64,000 nt of DNA, taken from the NCBI GenBank assembly GCA_023423535.1, contig JAFAFL010000094.1, forward strand, positions 62,001 to 126,000, given 5' to 3'. Origin of the DNA: Pseudomonadota bacterium. GTDB lineage: Bacteria; Myxococcota; Myxococcia; Myxococcales; Myxococcaceae. Made by a program: the position numbers and the translations under genes. Under the pieces are notes generated by a model that worked only from the letters and a program-made list of their open reading frames with translations, was not told the DNA's origin and ran no database searches. Below, in pieces: positions 7,657 to 15,322 of this stretch (its first letter is position 1; every line of letters starts with the position of its first letter).

Positions 7657-9861
7657 TCAACCGCGCGGAGGACGAGGCGCGGAGGCCACCAGCGAGTGCT
7701 GCCGAAGCGCGCGATACGCAGCCGCGCTCCCCATCACGTTCTTCACGTAGGCACGCGTCTCCTCGATGGGGATGCTCTCGACGAAGACGTCCACCTCGTC
7801 GCTCGAACGCTCGCTCCACCAGCGCGACACGCGGCCCGGGCCACCGTTGTACGCGGCCAGCGCGAGCTCCGGCCGGTCTCCGTACTGACGAAGCAGCCGC
7901 GACAGATAACCGGCGCCGACGCGGGCGTTGAGGCGTGGGTCGTAGAGCTCGGCCGGATCCTTCAGCCCCCTCCCCGTCCGCCGCAGCTCCTCCTTCGCGG
8001 TGGCCGGCATCACCTGCGCCAGCCCGAGCGCTCCCACACCGGATCTCGCCTTCGGGTTGAAGCGGCTCTCGCGGTGCACGAGGCCCCGGAAGAGGTCCGG
8101 CTCCACGCCCGCGCGCTCCGCCGCGGCATCGATCAGCGACCCGTAGGACTGGGGCCGGTGCTGTGCCCACAGCGCCTCGCTCCGCGCATCGAGCGGGCCC
8201 TTCAGCGCGACGGAGAGCGACCGCTCGGGGATGGCGCGCAGCGCGTGCGTGAAGCCCTCGGCGCGCAGGAAGTGCGCCGCGGCCAGGACGGTGGCGGGCG
8301 CCCGCGTCATCAGATTGACGTAGGCGAAGGCGCGCTCCGCCTCCGCGCGAAGGCCGAGCCGGTGCAGCGCGACCGCCGCCTGCCACGCCGGATCCTCCGC
8401 GAGGCTCTCCAGCGCGAGCTCACGGCGCTCCCGAAGATCGGTGCCCGCCAGCGCCCGTGCGCGAACCGCTCCGGCGCGATCACCGAGCCGCTCCTCCGCC
8501 CACACCGCGTAGATCGTCGTCGGGTACTCGAGGAGGAGCTCGCCCCACGCCGCCTCCGCGCGCTCTCCCTGCGCCAGCACCCGCCCCAGCCAGTACAGCG
8601 CCCGCGGACGCTCCGCTGCGAGGCGAGGATCACGCGTGGCGGCCTCGTACCGCTCCAGCGCCACACGAGCAGCAGCGTCGGAGTCATCCACGCTCCACCG
8701 GATGAAGAAGCGGCGGAAGAGCGCCTCGCCCGCGTAGTCGCCCTCCGGGTAGCGCTCGGCCAGCGCATCGAGCCGCGCCAGCGCCGCAGACGTATCCCCG
8801 CGCTTCAGCTCCAGCTCCGCCGCCGCGTAGAGCGCGTCGTCGGCGAAGGGATGCTCCGGGTGCTCCTCGGCGAGCTGGGCCCACAGCACGCGCCCCTTCT
8901 CCGCGTCGAGGATCCCCGTCGAGGTCGCGAGCAGATAGAGCGCGCGCGGCCGCAGCGACGCGTCCCTGCACTGCTCGAGCACCGGCGTCAGTGTCGCCAC
9001 GACCTCGCGGTGCCGCCGCTCCTTGCGCGCGAGCTTCGCGTTGACCACCCGCGCGAGGCAGGCCGCATCGTCCGGCAGCTTCGTCCGCGCGAGCACCCGC
9101 CGCGTCTCCGCGCGAGCCTCGGCGCCGCGCCCATCGTTGGAGAGGACATCCGCCCGCTCCGCGCGCGCCAGCGCCGAGATCTCCTGCGCCTTCAACCGTG
9201 AGGCCGCGCGCCGCGCCGAAGCCGACTGCGGGAACTGCGACCACAACCGGAGCCGGAGCGTCTTCGCCGCATCGAGATCCCCGGCGCGCCTCTGCAGGTC
9301 CGCCGCGCGCTGGAGCGCCGCGATCCGAAGATGCGCCGCATGAGCGCTGTCGGCAGCCGTGAGCGGCTCGAGCCGCTTTGCCGCTCGGGCGAATTCACCC
9401 AGCGACTCGTCCGCGCGCGAGAGCAGCCGCAGCGAGTCGAGGTATCGATGCGACGCGGGCGCGACCTCCTCGAGCACCGCGATCGCCCGCTCTGCTTCCG
9501 CGGGCTTCACCGACATCCACGCGCTGCCAGCGAAGTGGAGGCTCACGTCGCGCAGCGCCGGCCACTCTTCCGCAAGCGCTTCGAACGACTCGGCCGCGGC
9601 GCGGAAGCGTCCCCGCTCGAGGTCGCGGTGCGCGTCGCGGAAGCGCTCCCGCAGCCGCTGCTCATCCCGTTCCGGTCCGAGACGACGAGCGGGCTCCGCT
9701 GCCGCTTCCGACGTGACAGTCCGGTGCGACTGCCCGGACGCCGACGCGGGCACCACGTGCATCGTCCTGCGCGAGGGCCACTCCGGCTTCGCGACCGCGC
9801 TCAGGCCCAGCCCGAGAACGGAGACGGAGAGGAGAACGGCGAGAGGCGCTGGAGTCCGCAT
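7657..9861 (-). CDS. Soluble lytic murein transglycosylase (Slt-type) with TPR-like N-terminal superhelix
   Basis: 734 residues from the ATG at 9861, directly followed by a signal peptide (APLAVLLSVSVLGLGLSAVA). Residues about 70-540 are Ala/Leu/Glu/Arg-rich helical repeats of TPR type, like the ring-forming U/L domains of Slt70. The catalytic SLT domain is at the C-terminus: HRESRFNPKARS with the catalytic Glu at 598, then GALGLAQVMPATA, then LALAAYNGGPGRVSRWW. It should cleave the MurNAc-GlcNAc bond of peptidoglycan in the periplasm, forming 1,6-anhydro-MurNAc. Its length is near that of Slt70-like proteins from this group. It sits alone between convergent or co-oriented neighbours with gaps over 100 bp, so it probably has its own promoter. 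Confidence 0.92.
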   Translation of the reverse strand: MRTPAPLAVLLSVSVLGLGLSAVAKPEWPSRRTMHVVPASASGQSHRTVTSEAAAEPARRLGPERDEQRLRERFRDAHRDLERGRFRAAAESFEALAEEWPALRDVSLHFAGSAWMSVKPAEAERAIAVLEEVAPASHRYLDSLRLLSRADESLGEFARAAKRLEPLTAADSAHAAHLRIAALQRAADLQRRAGDLDAAKTLRLRLWSQFPQSASARRAASRLKAQEISALARAERADVLSNDGRGAEARAETRRVLARTKLPDDAACLARVVNAKLARKERRHREVVATLTPVLEQCRDASLRPRALYLLATSTGILDAEKGRVLWAQLAEEHPEHPFADDALYAAAELELKRGDTSAALARLDALAERYPEGDYAGEALFRRFFIRWSVDDSDAAARVALERYEAATRDPRLAAERPRALYWLGRVLAQGERAEAAWGELLLEYPTTIYAVWAEERLGDRAGAVRARALAGTDLRERRELALESLAEDPAWQAAVALHRLGLRAEAERAFAYVNLMTRAPATVLAAAHFLRAEGFTHALRAIPERSLSVALKGPLDARSEALWAQHRPQSYGSLIDAAAERAGVEPDLFRGLVHRESRFNPKARSGVGALGLAQVMPATAKEELRRTGRGLKDPAELYDPRLNARVGAGYLSRLLRQYGDRPELALAAYNGGPGRVSRWWSERSSDEVDVFVESIPIEETRAYVKNVMGSAAAYRALRQHSLVASAPRPPRG

Positions 9862-10004
9862 CGCGCCGCGGTAGAGCAACGCGGGTGCCGTTCGCGCTCA
9901 CGGACGAGCCGCCGCAACCTCCCGGAATCCTTGCGGTTCCAACGACCTCCCACAAGGTGCGCAGCAGCGCACCCGGCGCGAGACTGAAAAATCGACTGCC
10001 TCTT

Positions 10005-11708
10005 TCAGCGGGCGGGACTGGCGGCGGCGGGGCTGGGCAGGAGCGGTGGGCGGTCCTTCCCCTCGACCGCACGCTGCAATTCGATCTCCTGGAGCAGCGT
10101 CGCCGGCGCGACTGCGGACACCGGAACGCTGCCGCTCTCCGCGCCGCAGAAGCCGTTGAAGATCCCGCGGGCGCGCCCGGTGGCCATGATCTTGTTGATC
10201 GACGACAGCGGCGTCCCGACGATCTCCACCCCGCGCACCAGCGTCTCCTTGCCGTCGCGCACGTCCACGCGGAACACCATCCGGGGGATCCCCTTGAAGG
10301 CCTGATAGCCCCAGTTGGAGGTGTTCGTGTTGCCGCCGGTGATGTCGCGGATGATGAGCCCGTACGGCTTCCCCTGCCGCTTCGCCTCGGCGATGAGCAT
10401 GCGCTTCAGCTCCTCGTCCGAGACCTGCTTCTTCGACTCCACGAGCAGGTTCGCCATGCGCGCCATCGGCTTGCGGTTGCCCTGGCTGCGGCCGTGTCCG
10501 TTGGACTGCTGCGCGCCCTCCACCGGCCTTCGCGAGAGGAGGTAGTTGCGCAGCACCCCGTTCTCCACGAGCACCACCGGCTGCCCGCGCACGCCCTCCT
10601 CGTCGAAGAGGTAGTAGCCGTTGAGCGGCCGGTTCTCGAGCGCGCGCAGCGTGGGATCGTCGCGGATGGTGAGGAACGAGGGAAGCACGGGCCGCCCCAC
10701 CTGACCGCGGAAGGTCTTGCCCTCGTTGTCGTCGTGCTGGCGCTCGCCCTCGAGCCGGTGCCCGACCGCCTCGTGGAAGAGCACGCCCGCCGCCTCGGGA
10801 GAGAGGATCGCCGGCCCGGTGTAGGGATCGATCGCCGGCGCACTGCGCAGCGCGAGCAGCTCCTCCACCATCTTCTGCGCCTCGCGCGTGAGCGTCTCGT
10901 CGGAGGGAAGCTGCGACTCCAGCGGCGCGTAGTAGTCGCGCGAGTTGTCGAGCAGCTGCCCGTCCGGCGCGCGGGTGATGGCGGAGACGTGCAGCCCGTA
11001 GAGGACCTGCTCGGTGACGATGCGCGAGCCCTCGGAGGAGACGAAGTAGCGCACCATCTTCTCGCCGGTGATCTTCACCTCCGAGTCGAAGATCTCCGGG
11101 TGCCGCTTGAAGGTCGCGGACAGCGAGCGCGCGAGCTTCACCCAGCGATCGCGGCTGAAGGAGAACGCGACGGGAGCGCCCACGTGCGTGTTCGGCTGCT
11201 CCTTCGAGAACGACGGCGGCCGGGAGGGATCCTCGACCGTGTACACGTTGTCGCCCTTCTTCTTGAGGAAGTCGAAGAGGGCCTGCTTGTAGCGCTCGTC
11301 GGTGATGAGCCAGAGCGAGGTCCGCAGCGCGGTCACGTCGTCGTCGATCGGCGCGGTCTTCCGCGTGATGTACGAAGTCCCTCGGGTGGTGAAGCCGAAC
11401 TCCATCCCCTGGTCCGCCGAGTTGTCGAGTTCGTACGAGCCCACGCGGACGTCCACGTAGACCTGCCGGTCGCGCCAGGAGCCGTCGGTGAAGAGCGCGC
11501 CGAAGCGGGCGGAGACCTCGCGCTGGTCGTAGTCCTTCACCTGGTAGCTGATGAAGTACGGCGGCCCGTGGTCCCCGAGCTTCAGCTCCTTCTGACTGCG
11601 CTCCAGCTCCGCGCGCATGCCGTCGAGGAGCGCCAGCCGCGGGTCCGGCGTGTCGGTGGGTGCAGCGGGTGCGGCGGTGACGAGCAGCGCGGCGAGGAGG
11701 GAGACCAT
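10005..11708 (-). CDS. TldD/PmbA family metalloprotease
   Basis: 567 residues from the ATG at 11708, followed by a short hydrophobic leader (VSLLAALLVTAAPAAPTDTPDP) that looks like a signal peptide. Most TldD proteins are cytoplasmic, so export is notable. The zinc motif of TldD, HExxxH, is present as HEAVGHRLEG (H312, H317). Downstream family blocks include GLIIRDITGGNTN, FKGIPRMVFRVDVRDGKETLVRGVEIVGTP and FCGAESG. TldD acts with TldE in E. coli on microcin B17 and CcdA; no TldE partner is visible here. The protein is longer than E. coli TldD (about 480) because of an extra N-terminal domain (about residues 20-230). Myxobacterial secreted paralogs of this kind have no assigned substrate known to me. 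Confidence 0.85.
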   Translation of the reverse strand: MVSLLAALLVTAAPAAPTDTPDPRLALLDGMRAELERSQKELKLGDHGPPYFISYQVKDYDQREVSARFGALFTDGSWRDRQVYVDVRVGSYELDNSADQGMEFGFTTRGTSYITRKTAPIDDDVTALRTSLWLITDERYKQALFDFLKKKGDNVYTVEDPSRPPSFSKEQPNTHVGAPVAFSFSRDRWVKLARSLSATFKRHPEIFDSEVKITGEKMVRYFVSSEGSRIVTEQVLYGLHVSAITRAPDGQLLDNSRDYYAPLESQLPSDETLTREAQKMVEELLALRSAPAIDPYTGPAILSPEAAGVLFHEAVGHRLEGERQHDDNEGKTFRGQVGRPVLPSFLTIRDDPTLRALENRPLNGYYLFDEEGVRGQPVVLVENGVLRNYLLSRRPVEGAQQSNGHGRSQGNRKPMARMANLLVESKKQVSDEELKRMLIAEAKRQGKPYGLIIRDITGGNTNTSNWGYQAFKGIPRMVFRVDVRDGKETLVRGVEIVGTPLSSINKIMATGRARGIFNGFCGAESGSVPVSAVAPATLLQEIELQRAVEGKDRPPLLPSPAAASPAR

Positions 11709-11855
11709 TCGCGGGGACTGTAGCCGCGCGGTGATCCGCCGGGGGGAGTTGATCGCGCTCTCGCGGTCCGACCAAGCTCCCGGCAACTCCAGTCAGAGCT
11801 GCCCATAGCGCCAGCCGCACAGTCCAGGAAGACCAGGAACCCGCCGCAGGTCACC

Positions 11856-12503
11856 GTGGATTTCTCGACCATCGCCGCCGAGGTGATGGTGGACCACGAG
11901 GCCGAGTTCATCGAGCGGGGCCTCGACCCCGCCTTCCGCGCGAACCTCCTCGCCGCCGCGCAGCAGCTCGGCAGCGCGGTGAACAGCCACATCTCCGCGT
12001 TCGCGACGCGGCTGGGCTCCACGCGCGACAACGAGAGGATCGTCGCCGCCGCGTGGCAGACCCTCGTCCGCTACCGTGATGCCGTCCTCACCACCTTCGG
12101 CCGCGGCAGCCCGGAGGCCGTGAAGGTGGGGATCGGCAGGACGGGGCGAACCGTGAACACGCCGCTCGCGCTGCTGCAGGCGCCGGACGCGTTCCAGGCG
12201 GGCGTGCCCCAGCACCGGCAGATCGCCAACTCGATCGGGATGAAGCCCGCGGACCACGCACGCCTCCAGGCGCTTCACGCCACCGTCAGCGCCGTGGAGG
12301 CCGCGCAGGAGGCCGCCAAGGGCCGCCGCGCCTTCAGCAAGCAGCTCGTGGATTCGATGAACCGCAACCTGCAGCGGATGCTCGATCAGGTGCACACCGC
12401 GGGCTCGCTGATCGGGATCGATCAGCCGGAGGTGTACCAGCGGCTCATCGGCCCCAAGCGCACCGTGCGGAAGAAGAAGGAGCCCATCGCGCAGCCGGCG
12501 TAG
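11856..12503 (+). CDS. Conserved-looking hypothetical protein, all-helical
   Basis: 215 residues from a GTG at 11856. I do not recognise the family. It is Ala/Gln-rich and predicted fully helical, with no signal peptide or membrane segment. The middle (AVKVGIGRTGRTVNTPLALLQAPDAFQAG) is a Gly/Thr-rich loop. The second half (SAVEAAQEAAKGRRAFSKQLVDSMNRNLQRMLDQV) could form a coiled coil. The C-terminus is basic (KRTVRKKKEP). Codon use is like that of its neighbours, and no other frame competes strongly. The gene is divergent from the TldD-family gene; the 147-bp gap should hold both promoters. It could be a phage-like or structural helper protein, but nothing in sequence proves that. Confidence 0.6.
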   Translation: MDFSTIAAEVMVDHEAEFIERGLDPAFRANLLAAAQQLGSAVNSHISAFATRLGSTRDNERIVAAAWQTLVRYRDAVLTTFGRGSPEAVKVGIGRTGRTVNTPLALLQAPDAFQAGVPQHRQIANSIGMKPADHARLQALHATVSAVEAAQEAAKGRRAFSKQLVDSMNRNLQRMLDQVHTAGSLIGIDQPEVYQRLIGPKRTVRKKKEPIAQPA

Positions 12504-12619
12504 CGCGGTTCTTTCGTGGAGCACCCCGCCGCCGTGGCCCACCCAGCCGCGGCGGTTCTTCTTTTCCGTCCGGACCGACCGCCCGGGACTCCGCAGAGCC
12601 GCTTGTGATCGGCGCGGCG

Positions 12620-12810
12620 CGACGTGTCGCTGCCGCTCGGGCACTGGCCTCTGCCGCGGGCCCACTTGTCGCTGCGGCCGGAGGCCTTGCCTCCCCCGCC
12701 CCGCCCACATGCCCCTGCCGCCGCGAGGCTTGTCCCTGCGGCCCCTGCACCTGCGCCTGCCGACGGGCCACTTGTCGCTGCGGAATGTGTGCTTGCCACT
12801 GCCGCCATCC
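12620..12810. repeat. Low-complexity GC-rich imperfect repeats in a 465-bp gene-free stretch
   Basis: The interval 12504-12968 contains no gene I can support. Inside it, CACTTGTCGCTGCGG occurs exactly twice (12663-12677 and 12769-12783). Weaker relatives of TGTC(G/C)CTGC lie at about 12626 and 12731, giving a rough 40-65 bp periodicity. All frames are open because of composition, including one that reads as a Cys-rich peptide; none has a convincing start, ribosome site or conserved pattern. It could be degenerate non-coding repeat DNA or the remains of a repetitive gene. Confidence 0.4.
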
Positions 12811-12840
12811 CACACATCGCTTCTTCAGGCGGTGGCTGTC

Positions 12841-12893
12841 CGCACGCATGGACGCCGACTCCGGAGGCCCGACCCGGCCCCCGGAGCTGGCGC
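12841..12893. repeat. Hairpin-forming dispersed repeat, copy 1
   Basis: This 53-bp segment (starting CGCACGCATGGACGCCG) matches 15257-15309 with about 8 differences. Each copy can fold into a stem of about 14 bp around a 10-nt loop (arms GCCGACTCCGGAGG and CCCCCGGAGCTGGC here, with a few mismatches). The two copies have the same orientation and lie on either side of the accessory genes, between 12.84 and 15.31 kb. Confidence 0.55.
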
Positions 12894-12968
12894 TGGTGCT
12901 CTCACCTCGCGGCGCGCTAACACTGCCCTCGGTTGATTCGATCGCGGAGGCGTGATCTACGGTCGTCG

Positions 12969-13124
12969 ATGCGACCTGGTTTCGACATGGTCGTCGGTGC
13001 TGATTTCGAGCACCTAGAACTCGGAATCATTGCTGAGGCTCCGCTCAATGAATGCGCCGATGGGATGGGCGGAAAAAGTGCAAAGGAACCCTTTCACTGG
13101 TTCATAAAGTGGGCCCTTCGATGA
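12969..13124 (+). CDS. Possible small protein coupled to the Cys-rich lipoprotein gene
   Basis: A 51-residue reading frame from the ATG at 12969 (RPGFDMVVGADFEHLELG, then a C-terminal FHWFIKWALR). Its stop overlaps the ATG of the lipoprotein gene as ATGA, the usual sign of translational coupling in this genome. Base composition is lower in GC than in the flanking genes, as in the lipoprotein. No family is recognised. There is no signal peptide, and the ribosome site is weak. It could instead be the 3' remnant of a longer foreign gene cut at the island boundary. An alternative TTG start exists at 12933. Confidence 0.3.
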   Translation: MRPGFDMVVGADFEHLELGIIAEAPLNECADGMGGKSAKEPFHWFIKWALR

Positions 13125-13804
13125 GACACATCTCTATAACTGTCGCCATTGCAATCATCGCCTTGGGGTGTCCGGGCCGTCCCCCTCACACCGACATTGA
13201 CGCTGGCACATCCGTCGCGGACGCTGGGACTCCAACCCGAGACGGAGGGTTCGCTTGGGGTGACGGCGGGGTGCGCCTCCTCAAGGTTGACCCTGGTCCG
13301 CGATGGTCGTGTGACGATCACTGCGCGTCGATTGGAGGCTTGTGTCGGCGCGCGCTGTACAAGGCAGAGTACGTGGCCTCTGTATTCGACTACGGCGCTT
13401 GCGAGCAAACGAATCATGAATGCGAAACCGCGCCTTCAGCGCAGGTGGTGTGCTCCCGGCCGGACCCGGATTCGCCTCCTGTTTTTCATTCGCTTGTCGC
13501 TCAATACTGCCCATGCATGCCAGAGACTTGGCAGCAAGTGCCGGATGGAGGCATTGGCACGGATGCGGGGCCCGCGATCTTGACCGGACCTACCGGAGGG
13601 ACCTTGGCCGCATGCGCCCAAGTCTGCGGTAATTCAGGCAAGGTATGCGCACTCCATAAGTGGGACTTCCGCGAGCCCAGCCACGGCCTCCTCGAATACG
13701 GTTCGTGTACTCTTTTGGCGTCTTGTGAAGAGGTGCCGTCCCCAGAACTATCTTGCTTCGGGAGCGACGAACAACTGACAAAGCAAAGCTGTGCTTGTAT
13801 GTAA
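13121..13804 (+). CDS. Lipoprotein with two tandem eight-cysteine modules
   Basis: 227 residues from the ATG at 13121. The signal peptide ends in the lipobox ALGC (Cys17). A Thr/Asp/Gly linker with several DAG repeats follows (HTDIDAGTSVADAG), a common feature of myxobacterial lipoproteins. The mature part holds two copies of the same pattern. Module 1 is C-x3-C-x6-C, then FDYGAC, C-x9-C and a final CPCM. Module 2 is C-x3-C-x6-C, then LEYGSC, C-x9-C and a final CACM at the C-terminus. The modules are separated by a GGIGTDAGPA linker. Eight Cys per module suggests a disulfide-stabilised extracellular fold. The family is not recognised. The GC content is visibly lower than in neighbours, which fits recent transfer. 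The surface location is predicted; the function is unknown. Confidence 0.7.
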   Translation: MRHISITVAIAIIALGCPGRPPHTDIDAGTSVADAGTPTRDGGFAWGDGGVRLLKVDPGPRWSCDDHCASIGGLCRRALYKAEYVASVFDYGACEQTNHECETAPSAQVVCSRPDPDSPPVFHSLVAQYCPCMPETWQQVPDGGIGTDAGPAILTGPTGGTLAACAQVCGNSGKVCALHKWDFREPSHGLLEYGSCTLLASCEEVPSPELSCFGSDEQLTKQSCACM

Positions 13805-14041
13805 CCGCGGCCGATGGCCTTGCGGGAAACCCGAATTTTGAGGTGAAGAAGTTCAAAGCGGTGATCCGCGCGCGGCGTCCGAACGCTCCCCCATCAGCAC
13901 GCGCCATGTCGAGTCCCCAGCGGGCGTTCCGGCGGCACCCTCTGTGGTGCCGGGACCCGCTCCGGGCCGACTCGAGGCATACCCGTGGTGCTCCGGACCC
14001 CGCCCAGATGCTCACACGCCCGCGTCCACCGCGCGGCAAGG

Positions 14042-14740
14042 TCACACCGCCAGCTGAAGCTGGGGCGGCGAGTGGCCCGGCCGTGGTGCCTGCGCCGCAG
14101 GGCTCGGCAGCAGGCCCATGTTCCGCAGGACCTCCTCCGCCGTCCGCCGCGCGCTCACCACCGCCACCACGCGCCTTCGCCCGCCGCACGGGCACTGCCA
14201 CACGTCCGCCTCGAAGGTCCGCCGCTGCAGCGTCGCCCAGTCCAGCCTCGGCCGCCGACGACGCGCCGCCTCCCGCTCCACCACGCCCCCTGCCACGGCG
14301 GAAGAGGCACCCTCGGAGAAAGGCTCCGGCGGAGGCCGCACCACCCGCGGCGCAGGGCCGAGTTCGGCGTGACTACCCCGTGAAACCTCGTCAGGTGCAC
14401 GCCCCGCGGCGGCATCACCGCCAACAGCCACATCACCAGCTCATCCGCGGTGAAGACCAGGCCCCTCCCCTTCCGCGTGCGGTACTCGAAGCGCCCGTGC
14501 TCTCTCCGCGCCAGCCGCTCGTTCGCTAAGGGATCCCGGCTCCCGTACCGGCACAGCCGCAATAGCCCCGCATGGCCGCGTCCATGCCCCCACGTATCCG
14601 CGTGCAGGCTTCCCCCCTCAACCAGCGCCACCCGCCGGCCACGACGCTTCCGGCTCCTCGAAGGCACCCAGCGGCAGCCGTCCCTTCGCGCTCTCCAGCC
14701 TCGAAGCCTCGAGCCCATCCTCCGGCCACGCCGCCCCGCC
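14042..14740 (-). pseudogene. Decayed Y2/IS91-like transposase (C-terminal part, frameshifted)
   Basis: Reading the minus strand from about 14740, family-like blocks appear in successive frames: ESAKGRLPLGAFEEPE, then (after a stop at 14618 and a frame change) LHADTWGHGRG, LLRLCRYGSRDPLANERL, PRGVHLTRFHGVVTPNS, then (after a second shift near 14370) RPRLDWATLQRRTF and CGGRRRVVAVVSA. This order matches the C-terminal half of the transposases common in Myxococcota that belong with IS91/ISCR (Y2_Tnp, a rolling-circle type). The N-terminal zinc-binding part and the catalytic tyrosines are missing, so the copy is dead. No terminal inverted repeats are expected for this class. The first stretch of homology (14620-14740) is the least certain part. 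The element abuts and probably truncates the toxin gene. Confidence 0.65.
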
Positions 14741-14979
14741 GGGAGCCGGAGCACCACGATTCGTGCGTGCTCTTCCGGTGGGAACCGAAGCGGATTCGCG
14801 AAGTCGAGCTCCAGCGTCACCAGCGCGCGTCCTTCAGCGCGACATGCCTCGGCCAGCCGTTCATCCGTCGCCGATGTCAGCGCCTCGTCCACGACGGTGT
14901 GAACGTCATGTCCCGCGTCATGCAGCCTCTGCTGGCCCCGTCTGCCGAGGTTCTCGTCCAGCTTGAGCTTCGCCTTCAC
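14740..14979 (-). pseudogene. DUF5615-like (PIN-fold) toxin, 3'-truncated
   Basis: The gene starts at a GTG (14979) that overlaps the stop of the DUF433-like gene as GTGA. The first 80 codons (KLDENLGRRGQQRLHDAGH, then ATDERLAEACRAEGRALVTL, DFANPLRFPPEEHARIVVLRL) match the DUF5615/Mut7-C-like PIN domain proteins, with conserved acidic residues at DEN, DE and LDFA. Such proteins are about 110-120 residues long. Here similarity stops after VVLRLP and the frame runs on into transposase-derived sequence in a wrong frame, giving a 274-residue chimera with no plausible C-terminus. The pair with DUF433 is a known type II toxin-antitoxin arrangement. The truncation may have inactivated the toxin. Confidence 0.6.
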
Positions 14980-15230
14980 GCCTCGCTCGTCTCCCCGGGA
15001 CGAAGCGCGCCGGGCCGCTCACGCGCCCTCTCCGCCCCGTAGGCGATACAGGCGAGCACGTCCTCCCGCTCTAGCTGCGGATATTCGCCCAGGACGTCCT
15101 CGATGGTGCGACCGCTCGCCAGCCAGTCGAGCACGAGCGACACCCAGATCCTGTGCCCGCGGATGCACGGCTTCCCGAAGCACACGGCGGGGTCCACGGA
15201 GATGCGCTGAAGGAGGTCTTCTTGCCGCAC
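14976..15230 (-). CDS. DUF433 family antitoxin
   Basis: 84 residues from a GTG at 15230 (RQEDLLQRISVDPAVCFGKP). The core ISVDPxVCFGKPCIRGHRIWVSLVL and ASGRTIEDVLGEYPQLEREDV are diagnostic of DUF433, a winged-helix/VapB-like antitoxin family normally paired with a DUF5615 PIN-like toxin. The length is as usual for the family. The toxin gene follows with a 4-bp overlap, but its 3' part is lost. The complete antitoxin next to a broken toxin suggests either ongoing decay or retention as a neutral or protective remnant. Antitoxins of this type usually repress their own promoter; no operator could be identified in the 92-bp spacer upstream, which also holds the second hairpin repeat. Confidence 0.8.
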   Translation of the reverse strand: MRQEDLLQRISVDPAVCFGKPCIRGHRIWVSLVLDWLASGRTIEDVLGEYPQLEREDVLACIAYGAERARERPGALRPGETSEA

Positions 15231-15256
15231 GTCGTAAGGCTATTGCCTGCTGCGCC

Positions 15257-15309
15257 CGCACGCACGGACGCCGGCTCCGGAGGCCCCTCCCGACCTCCGG
15301 AACCGGCGC
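15257..15309. repeat. Hairpin-forming dispersed repeat, copy 2
   Basis: Partner of the copy at 12841-12893, in the same orientation. The arms GCCGGCTCCGGAGG and CCTCCGGAACCGGC are complementary with one mismatch around a 10-nt loop, so this copy is the better hairpin. It lies between the DUF433 gene and the 3' end of the nucleotide-sugar dehydrogenase gene, and could also act as a transcript end structure, though no T-run follows on either strand. Confidence 0.55.
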
Positions 15310-15322
15310 CGTGCCCCACGCA

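Noticed and set aside
12605..12955. A Cys-rich plus-strand frame (CPCRREACPCGPCTCACRR)
   Set aside because: It lies in low-complexity GC-rich repeats, all frames are open, and there is no ribosome site or terminator; the Cys pattern follows from TGC-rich repeats.
13805..14041. Coding sequence between the lipoprotein and the transposase remnant
   Set aside because: Frames here are open but lack motifs and starts; it probably belongs to the transposon's non-coding end.
14155..14979. A single fused toxin-transposase protein
   Set aside because: The two halves belong to unrelated families and the transposase homology changes frame twice, so the fusion is a product of decay.
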